Below are positions 10,985 to 20,511 of a DNA stretch of 64,000 nt, one piece after another; position 1 is the first letter of the stretch; every line of letters starts with the position of its first letter. Source of the DNA: Arion vulgaris (taxonomy: Eukaryota; Mollusca; Gastropoda; Stylommatophora; Arionidae); contig CM036758.1 of the NCBI GenBank assembly GCA_020796225.1, positions 24,346,397-24,410,396 of the forward strand, given 5' to 3'. The position numbers were made by a program, and so were the translations under genes. The notes beneath the pieces are model-generated. The model was not told where the DNA came from and did not search any database. It worked only from the letters and a program-made list of their open reading frames with translations.

Positions 10985-11125
10985 CCGAGTGGTTATCAAG
11001 TGGTTACTGAGTGGTTACCAGGGCCCAAATTTGGGGTGTAAAGAATAGAACCACTGTTACCTGCCATGAATGTCGTAAGAGGCGACTAAGAAGGTTTGGC
11101 TGAAATCGGATGCACGTGTCCACTA
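10985..11125 (-). mobile_element. Truncated SINE (conserved-core family)
   Basis: Reverse copy of the right half of the element at 530-778: 'gcccgagtggttatcaag', 'aatttggggtgtaaag', 'gtcgtaagaggcgactaag'. The tail-side part was lost where it abuts the LINE fragment at 11125. Confidence 0.75.
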
Positions 11126-11440
11126 GGGAATGCTAACCCAAAACAAATGCTTGCAGAAAATGGATGCACCAAGTCATAAAGCGCATAACATGGTGCAACA
11201 ACCCATCACAATGAGGAATGGGATAACAGATTCTACGGTCGCCAATCTGCCTCAGAGACTTAGCCACGCAGTAAGAATGTCAGACCTACCATCACGAGGG
11301 TGGCTAAAACTTAATGTGGGAAGAGGTCGGCACAAACGGGTAAGCAGAAATCATAGGAATTATATCCTACAGAACTGCCCCCAGTATGCAGACTTGCGAA
11401 GAAAGAGGTGACCCACTTACACTAGCGTCCAAGACAAACT
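11125..11440 (+). mobile_element. LINE 3' end fragment
   Basis: Same element as 9829-10220 on the opposite strand: 'NGITDSTVANLPQRLSHAV', 'RNHRNYILQNCPQYADLR'. Its last ~87 bases are the first unit of the tandem array that follows. Confidence 0.78.
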
Positions 11441-12132
11441 GTATGGCGTGGTTGATAATCTGAGGCAGACGGCTGCCTTTATTAGAGAATCTGAAATCCC
11501 AATCTAGTGAGAACACAGAAGACAAACTGTATGGCGTGGTTGATAATCTGAGGCAGACGGCTGCCTTTATTAGAGAATCCGAAATCTCAATCTAGTGAGA
11601 ACACAGAAGGCAAACTGTATGGCGTGGCTAATAATCTGAGGCAGACGGCTGCCTTTATTAGAGAATCCAAAATCTCAATCTAGTGAGAATGCAGAAGACA
11701 AACTGTATGGCGTGGCTCATAATCTGAGGCAGACGGCTGCCTTTATTAGAGAATCAAATCCCAATCTAGTGAGAACACAGAAGACAAACTGTATGGCGTG
11801 ACTGATAATCTGAGGCAGACGGCTGCCTTTATTAGAGAATCAAATCCCAATCTAGTGAGAACGCAGAAGACAAACTGTATGGCGTGACTGATAATCTGAG
11901 GCAGACGGCTGCCTTTATTAGAGAATCCAAATCCCAATCTAGTGAGAACGCAGAAGACAAACTGTATGGCGTGACTGATAATCTGAGGCAGACGGCTGCC
12001 TTTATTAGAGAATCCCAAATCCCAATCTAGTGAGAACGCAGAAGACAAACTGTATGGCGTGATTGATAATCTGAGGCAGACGGCTGCCTTTATTAGAGAA
12101 TCCAAATCCCAATCTAGTGAGAACGCAGAAGA
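11425..12132 (+). repeat. 87 bp tandem array made from a LINE 3' terminus, ~8 copies
   Basis: Eight head-to-tail copies of 'gacaaactgtatggcgtg', 'ataatctgaggcagacgg', 'ctgcctttattagagaatc', 'ccaatctagtgagaac' and 'gcagaa'. Each unit is the last ~20 codons and end of the LINE ORF seen singly at 9829-9930 and 60776-60870. The array ends at the element's natural 3' terminus ('gcagaagaag'). Confidence 0.92.
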
Positions 12133-12149
12133 AGTATTAACTTCATTAC

Positions 12150-12380
12150 ACTGGGCTTTATCCCCTATGACTCGCCTGCCTACCCAGCATGTCCGTAGCA
12201 CGTTGGACGACGGGTGACAAGCCCCTGTGAGTGCGGTTCAATTCCGTGGGCTGGCAGAAAAGCCACAGGTTCTCCAGATTTATGGTGTTCGTGGTACCAA
12301 AAAACCAAAGGGTTAAAATGTCCATGGCACAGAGCCAAAGAGCTGAAAGCTCAAGTACTTCTGGATCAAAAAAAAAAAAT
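12150..12380 (+). mobile_element. tRNA-derived SINE with poly(A)
   Basis: Head 'cgtagcacgttggacgacg' (box A style) and 'gcggttcaattccgtgg' (box B), body 'gaaaagccacagg', 'ccaaagagctgaaagctc', 'ggatc' then A-tract at 12365. Near-identical family members: 58085-58300 (+), 59790-59940 (-) and 60245-60345 (-). Confidence 0.82.
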
Positions 12381-12384
12381 CCCC

Positions 12385-12560
12385 ACTGACTCAGTCCCTT
12401 TCCTCAGACACTGGAACAATTGCGAGAATTAGGAGTTAAGTGTGAACAAGCCACACAGTGTCGCCTGCGTGGTAGAAAAAGAAGATATACTAATTAATTT
12501 CTCATGGATACGATGAGCAAGTGGATTTTGGGATGGCTACTGCAGCGGAGCATGGAGCAT
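12385..12560 (+). mobile_element. Repeat-family fragment ('RELGVK...RLRGRKRRY')
   Basis: Broken copy of the repeat at 51000-51270: encodes LRELGVKCEQATQCRLRGRK, RRYTN and, after a stop, SKWILGWLLQR. See the family note at 13230-13570. Confidence 0.55.
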
Positions 12561-13230
12561 GAATCATTAATCCTCTCCGCTCCTTGTGGAGCATAGGGCC
12601 TCAACAGTTGTTCGCCACTCTTCTCGGTCTCTGGCTGTTCTTTTATGTTCTCCCAGGTCAATTGAGCACTCTTCAGCTCCTCAGTAAGACCTCGTCTCCA
12701 AGTCTGCTTAGGCGTCCTCTTTTCGCTTTCCTGCGGGTTCCACTCGAGCACCTGTCTAGTGACACTCGACTGTGTCTTCCGCAAGGTATGGCCTATCCAT
12801 CGCCATCTTCTCCTCTTGACCTGTGTCATCATAGGTTCCTGCCCTGTTCTTATCCACAGATCCGTGTTTGTAACTCTATCATACCATCTCAATCTGAGAA
12901 TCCGCCGTAAACATCCGTTGACAAAGGTCTGGATCTTATTTGTATTTGCCCTAGTGACTCGCCAAGTTTTCGAGCCATACAGCAACACCGACTTCACATT
13001 TGAGCTGAAAATCCTGAGCTTTGTTTTCGTGGAGATGGCAGCGACTTCCACACCATGTGCAGGATCGCAAAGGCCTGTCGGGCCTTCCTAATCCTAGCAT
13101 TAATGTCCTCATCTGTACCTCCTGATCTGCTGATCTTACTTCCAAGGTAGACAAATTCATCCACATCTTCTATGTCCCTTCCCTCAATCCGTATATGGAG
13201 CATGAATGGGAATTCCCAATGTGCCATGAC
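12494..13230 (-). mobile_element. LINE 3' fragment (RT thumb and C terminus)
   Basis: Minus-strand frames give 'DVDEFVYLGSKISRSGGTDE', 'SVLLYGSKTWRVT', 'FVNGCLRRILRLRW', 'RWRWIGHTLRK' and 'TPKQTWRRGLTEEL', the typical end of a non-LTR ORF2 after the catalytic palm. The fragment is 5' truncated at about 13230, where it meets another repeat, and has one frameshift near 13040. A second copy is at 29400-29900 (+). Confidence 0.85.
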
Positions 13231-13575
13231 GTTGATTCAGTTTCAGTTTCAGTTTGGAATATCTTCATTGCACTCGGACATGTCCATAGGTGCTCCGATC
13301 TCCTTCGCAATATCTCCAACAGCGTCCAGCGACTGACCGTACCAGTTCTATTTTGATTAATGAGCCGACTCATATACCTGTTGTACCGTTCTTTTCTTGC
13401 CACACCAATCTTCAAACCCAGTTCTCGCAATCTAGTAGTTGACGTGGATTGGTTTAGATGAAGGTCTTCTCTGCGGCCATGCTCTATGAGGGCGTTCACG
13501 ATGTCAGCTCTGTCCATGGGCTGGCCTCTGATGGCTGGCCTCTGATGGGCTGGACGTTGATTGCATAACATAACA
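13230..13575 (-). mobile_element. Interspersed repeat with ORF-like core (MDRADI...LRRRSEHLWTCP)
   Basis: A 133-codon minus frame contains 'MDRADIVNALIEHG', 'LRELGLKIGVARKERYNRY', 'GTVSRWTLLEILRRRSEHLW' and 'TCP'. Equivalent peptides are found at 21540-22170 (split), 32300-32640, 51000-51270 and, as short tails, 54760-54935 and 59690-59770. Function unknown. It may be the 3' part of a LINE ORF or a SINE body; no catalytic motif is visible. Confidence 0.7.
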
Positions 13576-13646
13576 TACCTAAAACATAAACACTATTATC
13601 TACCACCAGTAACTAAAACAATTTACCATACAACAATATTACCTAC

Positions 13647-13723
13647 CACCAGTCACTAACAAAGTTATCACACCAGAAAGATCGTAAAACCAAAACTGTC
13701 TGCAGTTTTTGTCCAACAGTTTT
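13647..13723 (-). CDS. CPT1: CPT1-like exon 5 (residues ~206-231)
   Basis: A 77-base exon between 'ctcccatacag' and 'gtaggtaa'. It reads KTVGQKLQTVLVLRSFWCDN then FVSDW plus two bases of Trp, completed by exon 6. The family motif is 'LQ..[21 protein letters not shown]'; FVSDWW|EKYVYL across the junction is an unmistakable match. Phase 0 in, 2 out. It is short and surrounded by degenerate 'accaccagtaacta' repeats, one of which lies just past the donor. Confidence 0.92.
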
Positions 13724-13799
13724 CTGTATGGGAGGTGGAACATGGTATGTTAGTTACTGATTATGTGGTGTTACTAGAGTAGCTAGTCTTTCCTACTGA

Positions 13800-14230
13800 C
13801 ATGTATGTGTGTGTGTGCTTGTCTGTGACATGTGTGTGTTGTGCTTGTCTGTGATGTGTGTGCTGTGCTTGTCTGTGATGTGTGTGTGTGTGCTCGTCTG
13901 TGACGTGTGTGTGTTGTGCTTGTCTGTGACGTGTGTGTGTTTATCTGTGACATGTGTATGTTTGTATGTGACATATATGTCTGCTTGACTATGAAATGTG
14001 TGTTGTACTTGTCTGTGACATGTGTGTCTGCTTGACTATGAAATGTGTGTGCTTGTCTGTGACATGTGTGTGTGTTTGTCTATGACGTATGTGTGCGTGT
14101 CTGTGACATGTGTGCTGAACTTGTCTGTGACATGTGTGATGTGCTCATCTGTGACATGTGTGCTTGTCTGTGTGTCTGCTTGACTTTGAAATGTGTGTGC
14201 TTGTCTGTGACATGTGTGTATGCATCAATA
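13800..14230. repeat. Tandem TG-rich repeat 'cttgtctgtgacatgtgtg'
   Basis: About 18 degenerate 20-30 bp units mixing 'tgcttgtctgtgacatgtg' and 'cttgactatgaaatgtgtg'. Intron between CPT1 exons 4 and 5. Confidence 0.85.
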
Positions 14231-14394
14231 TTTCTCTGTTAAGTATACATTCTCTATTAATTCAATCTCCTCGTACTTGTACATACTTCATTTTCTTTCC
14301 TTGTTTCTTTCTGTATCCTTCCTTGTTCAATGATCTCCCTTCCACAAATTATCTCTCTTCTCTGTATATGCTAAATTCGCTCTTCTCTCAACTT

Positions 14395-14680
14395 GTATAC
14401 TCAATTCTTACCCCTCCTTCTTGTAGGCATTCAATTATTTCTCCTACTTAAAGATATTCAATTATCTCCCCTTCTACATGTGGACATTCAATTCTTTCCC
14501 TCTCCTACATGTAGACATTCAATTTTCTCCCCTCCTGCTTATAGACATTCAATTCTCTCCCCTTCTACCTGCAAATACTCAATTTTTTCTCCTACTTAAA
14601 GACATTGAATTTTCTCCCCTTCTACCTGTAAACACCCAGTTCTCTCCCCTATTACCTGTAGATACTCCTATACCAACCTT
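14395..14680. repeat. ~29 bp tandem repeat 'gacattcaattctctcccc'
   Basis: About nine diverged copies of 'tctacatgtagacattcaat' plus 'tttctccccttc'. It ends some 30 bases from the CPT1 exon 4 donor. On the minus strand the array is purine-rich just downstream of that donor. Confidence 0.8.
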
Positions 14681-14712
14681 CGCTCCTTCTCACACTTAAC
14701 CACCATTCTCAC

Positions 14713-14939
14713 CCTAAACTGTTCAGCCTCATCTCTTAACTCTGCCATCTTCTCTGGTTCATCTTGATAGATTGGTTCGAGGGAGCTTATAAGTTTCTCC
14801 AAAGTTTCGCTTAGTGGGGGCACTGACATATGCGGTAGGCAGCTCTGGTAACTATACATGCTGGAGCTCCAGCCAGATAACAGTTTGACTAGACCAGCCC
14901 AGATTAGAGTAGTCACTGACTCCTGGCCTGCTGGCTCAT
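14713..14939 (-). CDS. CPT1: CPT1-like exon 4 (residues ~130-205)
   Basis: The acceptor is a good pyrimidine tract, 'tctcttttactttag', at 14940. The exon reads (Y)EPAGQESVTTLIWAGLVKLL, then SGWSSSMYSYQSCLPHMSVP, PLSETLEKLISSLEPIYQDE and PEKMAELRDEAEQFR. It ends before 'gtgagaa'. CPT1 carries 'KIWMGMVK+.SG....LYS+Q.SLP+LPVP...DT+.+YL.SV+P+...E....M..LA..F' here, immediately after TM2. This 'YS.Q..LP' block opens the carnitine acyltransferase domain (Pfam Carn_acyltransf). Two bases complete a codon begun in exon 3; phase 0 out. Confidence 0.93.
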
Positions 14940-15044
14940 CTAAAGTAAAAGAGAATGTTGGGGAGAGTCACACAAATTGAAGTCATGATGACGGGGAAAA
15001 TATATTGGTGACAAGTGCTAAATGATAATTACTAAATCTTCTTC

Positions 15045-15300
15045 TTCTTGAAACGTTTCATATTGACCACTTGTTAAACCACTATTTGTGATCTGTGCGT
15101 GATCTGAGCCTAAGAGTGATTGTATCAAGTGCCAGTTATGTGCCTACTAAAAGGCCAGCACACCCGATTTCTGAGACTCTTTTTATTTACTAGGGTAGCT
15201 TCCTAGGCCCCTACCTCAGTTGTCTCTTACGACATGCCTTGTAGGTTGTAGTGGTACTATTCTTTGCTCTCCTATGGGCCCCGGGAACACACAGACGGTG
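15045..15300 (+). mobile_element. SINE, related core family
   Basis: Starts 'cttcttcttcttgaaac', contains 'atattgaccacttgttaaac', 'gatctgagcctaag', 'ttgtctcttacgacatgcc' and ends 'gggccccgggaacacac'. A second copy is at 37835-38060 (+). Its core 'cttacgacatgcct' matches the element at 530-778, but the 5' half differs. The 5' part also seeds the array at 23735-24450. Confidence 0.75.
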
Positions 15301-15404
15301 GAGTAGTGCTAAATGATAAGTGCTAAGTACTGTACTTACTATCGGTTATGAGATCAACGATATATAATAAGTATTATAAAATAAATGCTACTGATAAGTG
15401 ATTG

Positions 15405-15600
15405 ATAGAACCATCAACATTGCCCTTTGGAGAGTAACCATGTGTGCTCTGATCTCTTTCTTACACAGGAAGATCTCAGCTGCAGTGTTGGAACTCCGTA
15501 GCACCAGCAAGGGTCCCTGATACAATTTAGAAGATGTGAAAATATTTTGAATGAATTTTATTTTAAAATCTTTTTAACGAATTTTGCCCGGGCAATGGCT
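15405..15600 (-). mobile_element. SINE 3' portion, minus orientation
   Basis: Shares 'ggagagtaaccatgtgtgc', 'agatctcagctgcagtg', 'actccgtagcaccag' and 'atttaattttaaaatc'-type body with copies at 28740-28960 (-), 47530-47700 (-), 41490-41680 (+) and 59285-59690 (+, with its tRNA-like head). Confidence 0.7.
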
Positions 15601-15745
15601 TTCCATCCTGCTTTTTTCGATTTTCCATTTACATTCAAGAAGTAATTACACATTCATGAATTACGTCAGAAATACTTGAATACCCATTAAATAAATATTA
15701 GAAACACTTGAACATCAATTCAGTGAATGCTATTGAAATACTTAC

Positions 15746-15834
15746 ACATCCATGCTCTGTACGAAAGCAACTTCCTGAGCATCATCCGTCTGAAGAAAGT
15801 GATGCCTGTGAACAGTACCAAACCACACAGGGTA
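15746..15834 (-). CDS. CPT1: CPT1-like exon 3 with TM2 (residues ~100-130)
   Basis: An 89-base exon after 'atatgttgcag' and before 'gtaagtattt'. It reads TLCGLVLFTGITFFRRMMLR then KLLSYRAWM plus one base. This matches the second membrane segment of CPT1 and the conserved 'LLSY+GWM' that follows it. One base is carried into exon 4 (giving WMYEPAGQE), which fits. The incoming phase needs two bases from exon 2. That holds if exon 2 ends at 18356 and fails if it ends at 18360. Confidence 0.85.
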
Positions 15835-15884
15835 CTGCAACATATAGCTCTCACCGTTTCTGGCAGGAGTAAAATCAGAATATG

Positions 15885-16540
15885 TAGCCAGTAGCTAGTA
15901 AGTACGATACATTGTACTAAACAAAATATGATTAGAACATGTGGCCAGTAGCTAGTAAGTATGTTACATGTACTAACCCAGCATATCCTAAAGTATGCTA
16001 CGCCCAGTGGGCGCTGAAGCGTTTTAGGTGGCGATAGTGGGTTCAGAAGGATTTGAGGGTGTTCATGCGATTAGGGGTCGGTGGCTCCTTAAAGAAGAAA
16101 TTAATAATAAGTATTTTAAAATAAATTACTTTCGAGATTTTGTGATTGAGTAATCATGTATAACATAAATATATATATCAATTTTATATGTCAAAGAGAA
16201 TATAGAGCATGTACATATGTGGGGAGGGGGGCGTTGGCAAACTGTTATAATGTAGAGGGGGCGTTACAAAGTTTATGTTGTGCAAAGTGGGCGGTAGGTC
16301 GAAAAAGTTTGGGAATCTATATACTAACCAAAACATGATTAGAACATGTAGCCAGTAGCTAGTAAGTATGTTACATGTACTAAACAAAATATGATTAGAA
16401 CATGTAGCCAGTAGCTAGTAAGTATGTTACATGTACTAAACAAAATATGATTAGAACATGTAGCCAGTAGCTAGTAAGTATGTTACATGTACTAAACAAA
16501 ATATGATTAGAACATGTAGCCAGTAAGTATGTTGGTAGAT
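15885..16540. repeat. 56 bp tandem repeat, split by an inserted element
   Basis: Units of 'aaatatgattagaacatg', 'tagccagtagctagtaag' and 'tatgttacatgtactaaac' occur at 15885-15985 (two copies) and again at 16325-16540 (four copies). The intervening ~330 bp is unrelated and looks inserted. Confidence 0.85.
15990..16325. mobile_element. Probable non-autonomous hAT-type remnant
   Basis: The right end on the minus strand reads 'ttcccaaactttttcgacc' and 'taccgcccactttgc', the usual look of hAT-derived MITE ends. The left part has matching 'cgcccagtgggcg' and GGGCG-rich text. Clean terminal inverted repeats and an 8-bp duplication were not identified, so the assignment is tentative. Confidence 0.4.
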
Positions 16541-16599
16541 CTCCTGCAAGACCTGGACCAATAAGTAAATTAGGCAGAGAAACAATTAAATGTTTTTGA

Positions 16600-17130
16600 A
16601 TACAAATGCTATCTTATTATATTCCTCTCGTATCGTTATACATTGCATATGGCTTGCAAAGTAATTTCTCTATACCGCTCTACCCTGGGCAACTCGATGA
16701 ATCTTCTATGGAATTGAGTCCGAAATTTTCTCCTTTCTCAGTATAGTCCGTTTCACTGTTTCCCTAAGATGTCCTTACCTTTTTGAACCCTTTGCCTCCT
16801 ACAATTCAATACCTGCTTTGTGATTCTTTGAAAAGTTTTTCTCAAGGCATGCGCAAAATTTCTCCATCTTCTCTTGCTTATAACAGTTGTTACTAGTGGT
16901 TGACCATACATGTCTTTGATTTCATTACTTCTGCTGAATTTATCTCATTTTATGTTCATTATTTTTCGAAGATATCTATTTTCAAATGTATTCAAATTAC
17001 TTTCTATATTTTTAATCATTTTCCAACTCTCGCTGGCATATGTTAAGACTGACACATTCAAACGGAAAATTCGTAATTTATGCTACAGGCAAATGAATTT
17101 TTTTAAAAATCATGGATACAGAAAAGAACA
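16600..17130 (-). mobile_element. LINE 3' fragment
   Basis: Antisense of the element at 53830-54400: minus-strand text carries 'LRKIMNIKW'-like and 'WKMIKNIESNLNTFENRYL'-like peptides, broken by stops. It abuts the 30-bp array at 17145. Confidence 0.6.
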
Positions 17131-17144
17131 AATAAATAGCCTAG

Positions 17145-17755
17145 GACCAGTCATATCTGATATCATGCTACAGTATAACTCCAGATCTGATATCATGCTA
17201 CAGTATAACTCCAGATCTGATACCATGCTACAGTATAACTCCAGATCTGATATCATGCTACAGTATAACTCCAGATCTGATATCATGTTACAGTATAACT
17301 CCAGATCTGATATCATGCTATAGTATAACTCCAGATCTGATATCATGCTACAGTATAACTCCAGATATGATATCATGCTATAGTATAACTCCAGATCTGA
17401 TATCATGCTATAGTATAACTCCAGATCTGATATCATGCTACAGTATAACTCCAGATGTGATATCATGCTATAGTATAACTCCAGATCTGATATCATGCTA
17501 CAGTATAACTCCAGATATGATATCATGCTATAGTATAACTCCAGATCTGATATCATGCTACAGTATAACTCGATCTGATATCATGCTACAGTATAACTCC
17601 AGATCTGATATCATGCTACAGTATAACTCCAGATATGATATCATGCTATAGTATAACTCCAGATCTGATATCATGCTACAGTATAACTCCAGATCTGATA
17701 TCATGCTACAGTATAACTCCAGATATGATATCATGCTATAGTATAACTCCAGATG
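17145..17755. repeat. 30 bp tandem array 'gatatcatgctacagtataa'
   Basis: About 20 copies with tctgatatc/tatgatatc and ctacag/ctatag variants. One 2-base deletion at 17572 shifts the frame, so the repeat ORFs on either side are in different frames. Confidence 0.93.
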
Positions 17756-18169
17756 TGGTACTTTTAAATAGGCTTTTTCTGTTTGTAAAATTTGAGTTAC
17801 CCCTCTGTACAAATATGTGTCCTGTTGGAATAATAATATTAGAATAAGGAGTTTTAAGAACCCAAGGGGAAGCAATGGAACTAATGAATATGATCAATAA
17901 ATAGATAGTGTACAAGTATTAGGGGCTTCAGGACAAAACAAATGACCAAACACATGATTCTCTCTCTCGATCACCGCCCAGACCGATGTACCAGACCTCC
18001 CAAAAATTCTATTCATGTGGAAATCTGATTCATGTAGCTTTAGCATTGGTGTGTTTTACGTCACATCTTCAGCACCATTTGGAGCTCTGGTGCTTATCCT
18101 TCGGCGATGTGTCCGGTTTCAACCAGCGTTTACTCGGTTCGCTCTCCGTTCGGTGTTTTTTACAGTGTG

Positions 18170-18285
18170 GGGTAGCTATCCCCACGGCCAACCTCCTTAA
18201 TCGCCTCTTACTACATGCGTGGCAGGTAACAGTGGTTCTATTTTTACACCCAATTTGGGCCCGGTAACCACTCGGGCGACACATG
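18170..18285 (+). mobile_element. Truncated SINE (conserved-core family)
   Basis: Right half of the element at 530-778: 'aacctccttaatcgcctc', 'gtggcaggtaacagtgg', 'gggcccggtaaccactc'. 17760-18170 holds no supported gene. A short candidate exon at 17780-17840 was rejected on phase. Confidence 0.75.
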
Positions 18286-18355
18286 ATTCGAACCATATAC
18301 CCCTATTTCTTACGACACCCACTGTTTGATGACTACTGAGAGATGTGGCATACAC

Positions 18356-18514
18356 CTACCGTCTTCAATGGGACAGCAATCTTCCATAAAGATCAGTCGA
18401 TCTCTGATTGGGCTAAAAAATGTCACACTGCTCATCCTGATAGCTACGACTCCACCTACGACCATGGTCATGTTTAGCAGAGAACCTGGCCATAGCTTTG
18501 TAGCTAGTTTGTTT
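18356..18514 (-). CDS. CPT1: CPT1-like exon 2 with TM1 (residues ~47-100)
   Basis: The acceptor is 'atactttcag' at 18515. The exon reads NKLATKLWPGSLLNMTMVVG, GVVAIRMSSVTFFSPIRDRL and IFMEDCCPIEDG. The hydrophobic run from SLLN to FFS fits TM1 of CPT1, preceded by a basic, '..YP.S'-like segment. Donor choice is open: 'gtaggtg' after 18360 is the stronger consensus but leaves one base, while 'gtgtatg' after 18356 leaves two bases and restores phase with exon 3. A small missed exon is the third possibility. Similarity is modest here, as is usual for CPT1 N termini. Confidence 0.72.
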
Positions 18515-18649
18515 CTGAAAGTATAACATGTAAAACCTGTAGTGGACAGCCTTTCATAAACTGATGACCTAACCGGACGAAATACGAGGATGCAGAAGGC
18601 AGAGAACTCGCACAATGAAGACCTTTAAAGATAAATGACTTAATGTACA

Positions 18650-19300
18650 TGCACAGATGTCAAACGTTGGACGCAGACATCAAACGATAGAAGAAAACTA
18701 GTCACAATAGAGATGGTATCTAAACAGAATGCTAAGAGTATCAAGAAGTGACTTGGTTTGAAATGAAGACATCAGAAAAAAAGTGGGTATAACATCAGTA
18801 CTGACCTTCATCAAGAAACGACAAATTAAATGGTTCAGATATACAGGGTGTTCAACTTAAAAGCAGCCCCAGTGATAAATAGAAATTTGCCAGGTACGCA
18901 TTGCTTCTCGTATATTTACTATTTAAACCGGTTCTGACTAGCTTGTCCTACGTCACATTTGTTCATCGCCCCTTCCCGCACCACAATTACACGCCATCAC
19001 ACAACCTTGACCTATACTACGTCATAACTGAACCTTCTCATTTCCATACATATATGCCAGATTAGCTCCATTCACAGGCTGCTTTTAAGTTGAACACCCT
19101 GTATAAGCAGATTACCAACAAACAGTGCATCTAAAATGGTAATGCTTCTTCAATACTGTGGATTTAAACAAAAGGCCATCCATGCAAAAGGTGGATCACA
19201 GAAATAGCAGAGACGTTGAAAGACACCCTTGTAAGAAGCCCGTTCTAGAATACAAATTTGTATCTTCACGCTGTGAGGCAAAATGGGGCTGAGAAAAGAA
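18650..19300 (+). mobile_element. LINE 3' fragment, interrupted by a MITE
   Basis: Same element as 6535-7010 and 36535-36960: 'RMLRVSRSDLV', 'NEDIRKKVG', 'TFIKKRQIKWF', then after the insertion 'ISRLPTNSAS' and 'KQKAIHAKGG'. The 258-bp insertion at 18844-19101 splits it exactly; removing it (with one TA) restores alignment with the other copies. Confidence 0.8.
18844..19101. mobile_element. MITE with 25-bp perfect terminal inverted repeats, TA target site
   Basis: Starts 'cagggtgttcaacttaaaag' and ends with its exact reverse complement; the inverted repeats cover 18844-18868 and 19077-19101. It is flanked by TA at 18842-18843 and 19102-19103. A 258-bp length without coding capacity plus a TA duplication fits a non-autonomous Tc1/mariner element. 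Its perfect ends imply recent activity relative to the decayed LINE it interrupts. Confidence 0.88.
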
Positions 19301-19356
19301 ACAGAGTAGGGCACTTCTGAAACTGTTATTACAATGTGAACTCTGGTACTATGAAT

Positions 19357-20485
19357 AACATGCTGTTACTACTGAGTCATTGCTAGATTTGGTTACTACT
19401 GAGTCACTACTGGACTTGGTTACTACTGAGTCATTGCTAGATTTCTTTACTACTGAGTCATTGCTAGATTTGGTTACTACTGAGTCATTGCTAGATTTGG
19501 TTACTACTGAGTCACTGCTAGATTTGGTTACTACTGAGTCATTGCTAGATTTGGTTACTACTGAATCATTGCTAGATTTGGTTACTACTGAGTCACTACT
19601 AGATTTGGTTACTACTGAGTCATTGCTAGATTTGGTTACTACTGAGTCACTGCTAGATTTGGTTACTACTGAGTCATTGCTAGATTTGGTTACTACTGAG
19701 TCATTGCTAGATTTGGTTACTACTGAGTCACTGCTAGATTTGGTTACTACTGAGTCATTGCTAGATTTGGTTACTACTGAGTCACTGCTAGATTTGGTTA
19801 CTACTGAGTCATTGCTAGATTTGGTTACTACTGAGTCACTGCTAGATTTGGTTACTACTGAGTCATTGCTAGATTTGGTTACTACTGAGTCACTGCTAGA
19901 TTTGGTTACTACTGAGTCATTGCTAGATTTGGTTACTACTGAGTCATTGCTAGATTTGGTTACTACTGAGTCATTCCTAGATTTGGTTACAACTGAATCA
20001 TTGCTAGATTTGGTTACTACTGAGTCATTGCTAGATTTGGTTACTACTGAGTCATTGCTAGATTTGGCTACTACATAGTCATTGTTAGATTTGGTTACTA
20101 CTGAGTCATTGCTAGATTTGGCTACTACATAGTCATTGCTAGATTTGGTTACTACTGAGTCATTCCTAGATTTGGTTACAACTGAATCATTGCTAGATTT
20201 GGCTACTACATAGTCATTGCTAGATTTGGCTACTACATAGTCATTGCTAGATTTGGCTACTACATAGTCATTGCTAGATTTGGTTACTACTGAGTCATTG
20301 CTTGATTTGGTTACTACTGGGTCATTGCTAGATTTGGTTACTATTGAGTCACTACTAGATTTGGTTACTACTGAGTCACTGCCAGACTTGGTTACTACTG
20401 AGTCACTGCTAGAATTGGTTACTACTGAGTCACTGTTAGACTTGGTTAGTACTGAGTCACTGCTAGACTTGGTTACTATGACAAC
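19357..20485. repeat. 27 bp tandem array 'ttgctagatttggttactac'
   Basis: About 41 copies, in the first CPT1 intron (minus strand), ending ~26 bases downstream of the exon 1 donor. Variants: sitewise gtcatt/gtcact and an 'actacatag' subtype clustered at 20070-20270. On the minus strand the period of 27 makes a 454-codon ORF of TKSSNDSVV repeats that runs into exon 1 in the wrong frame. It is an artefact. Confidence 0.95.
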
Positions 20486-20511
20486 AAAGGTAAAGATAGA
20501 AGATAACCCAC

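Noticed and set aside
17780..17840. Possible extra CPT1 exon between exons 2 and 3
   Set aside because: Good acceptor (ttattccaacag) and an open frame, but its length (60 or 21 bases, depending on donor) cannot reconcile the phases and the peptide shows no CPT1 similarity.
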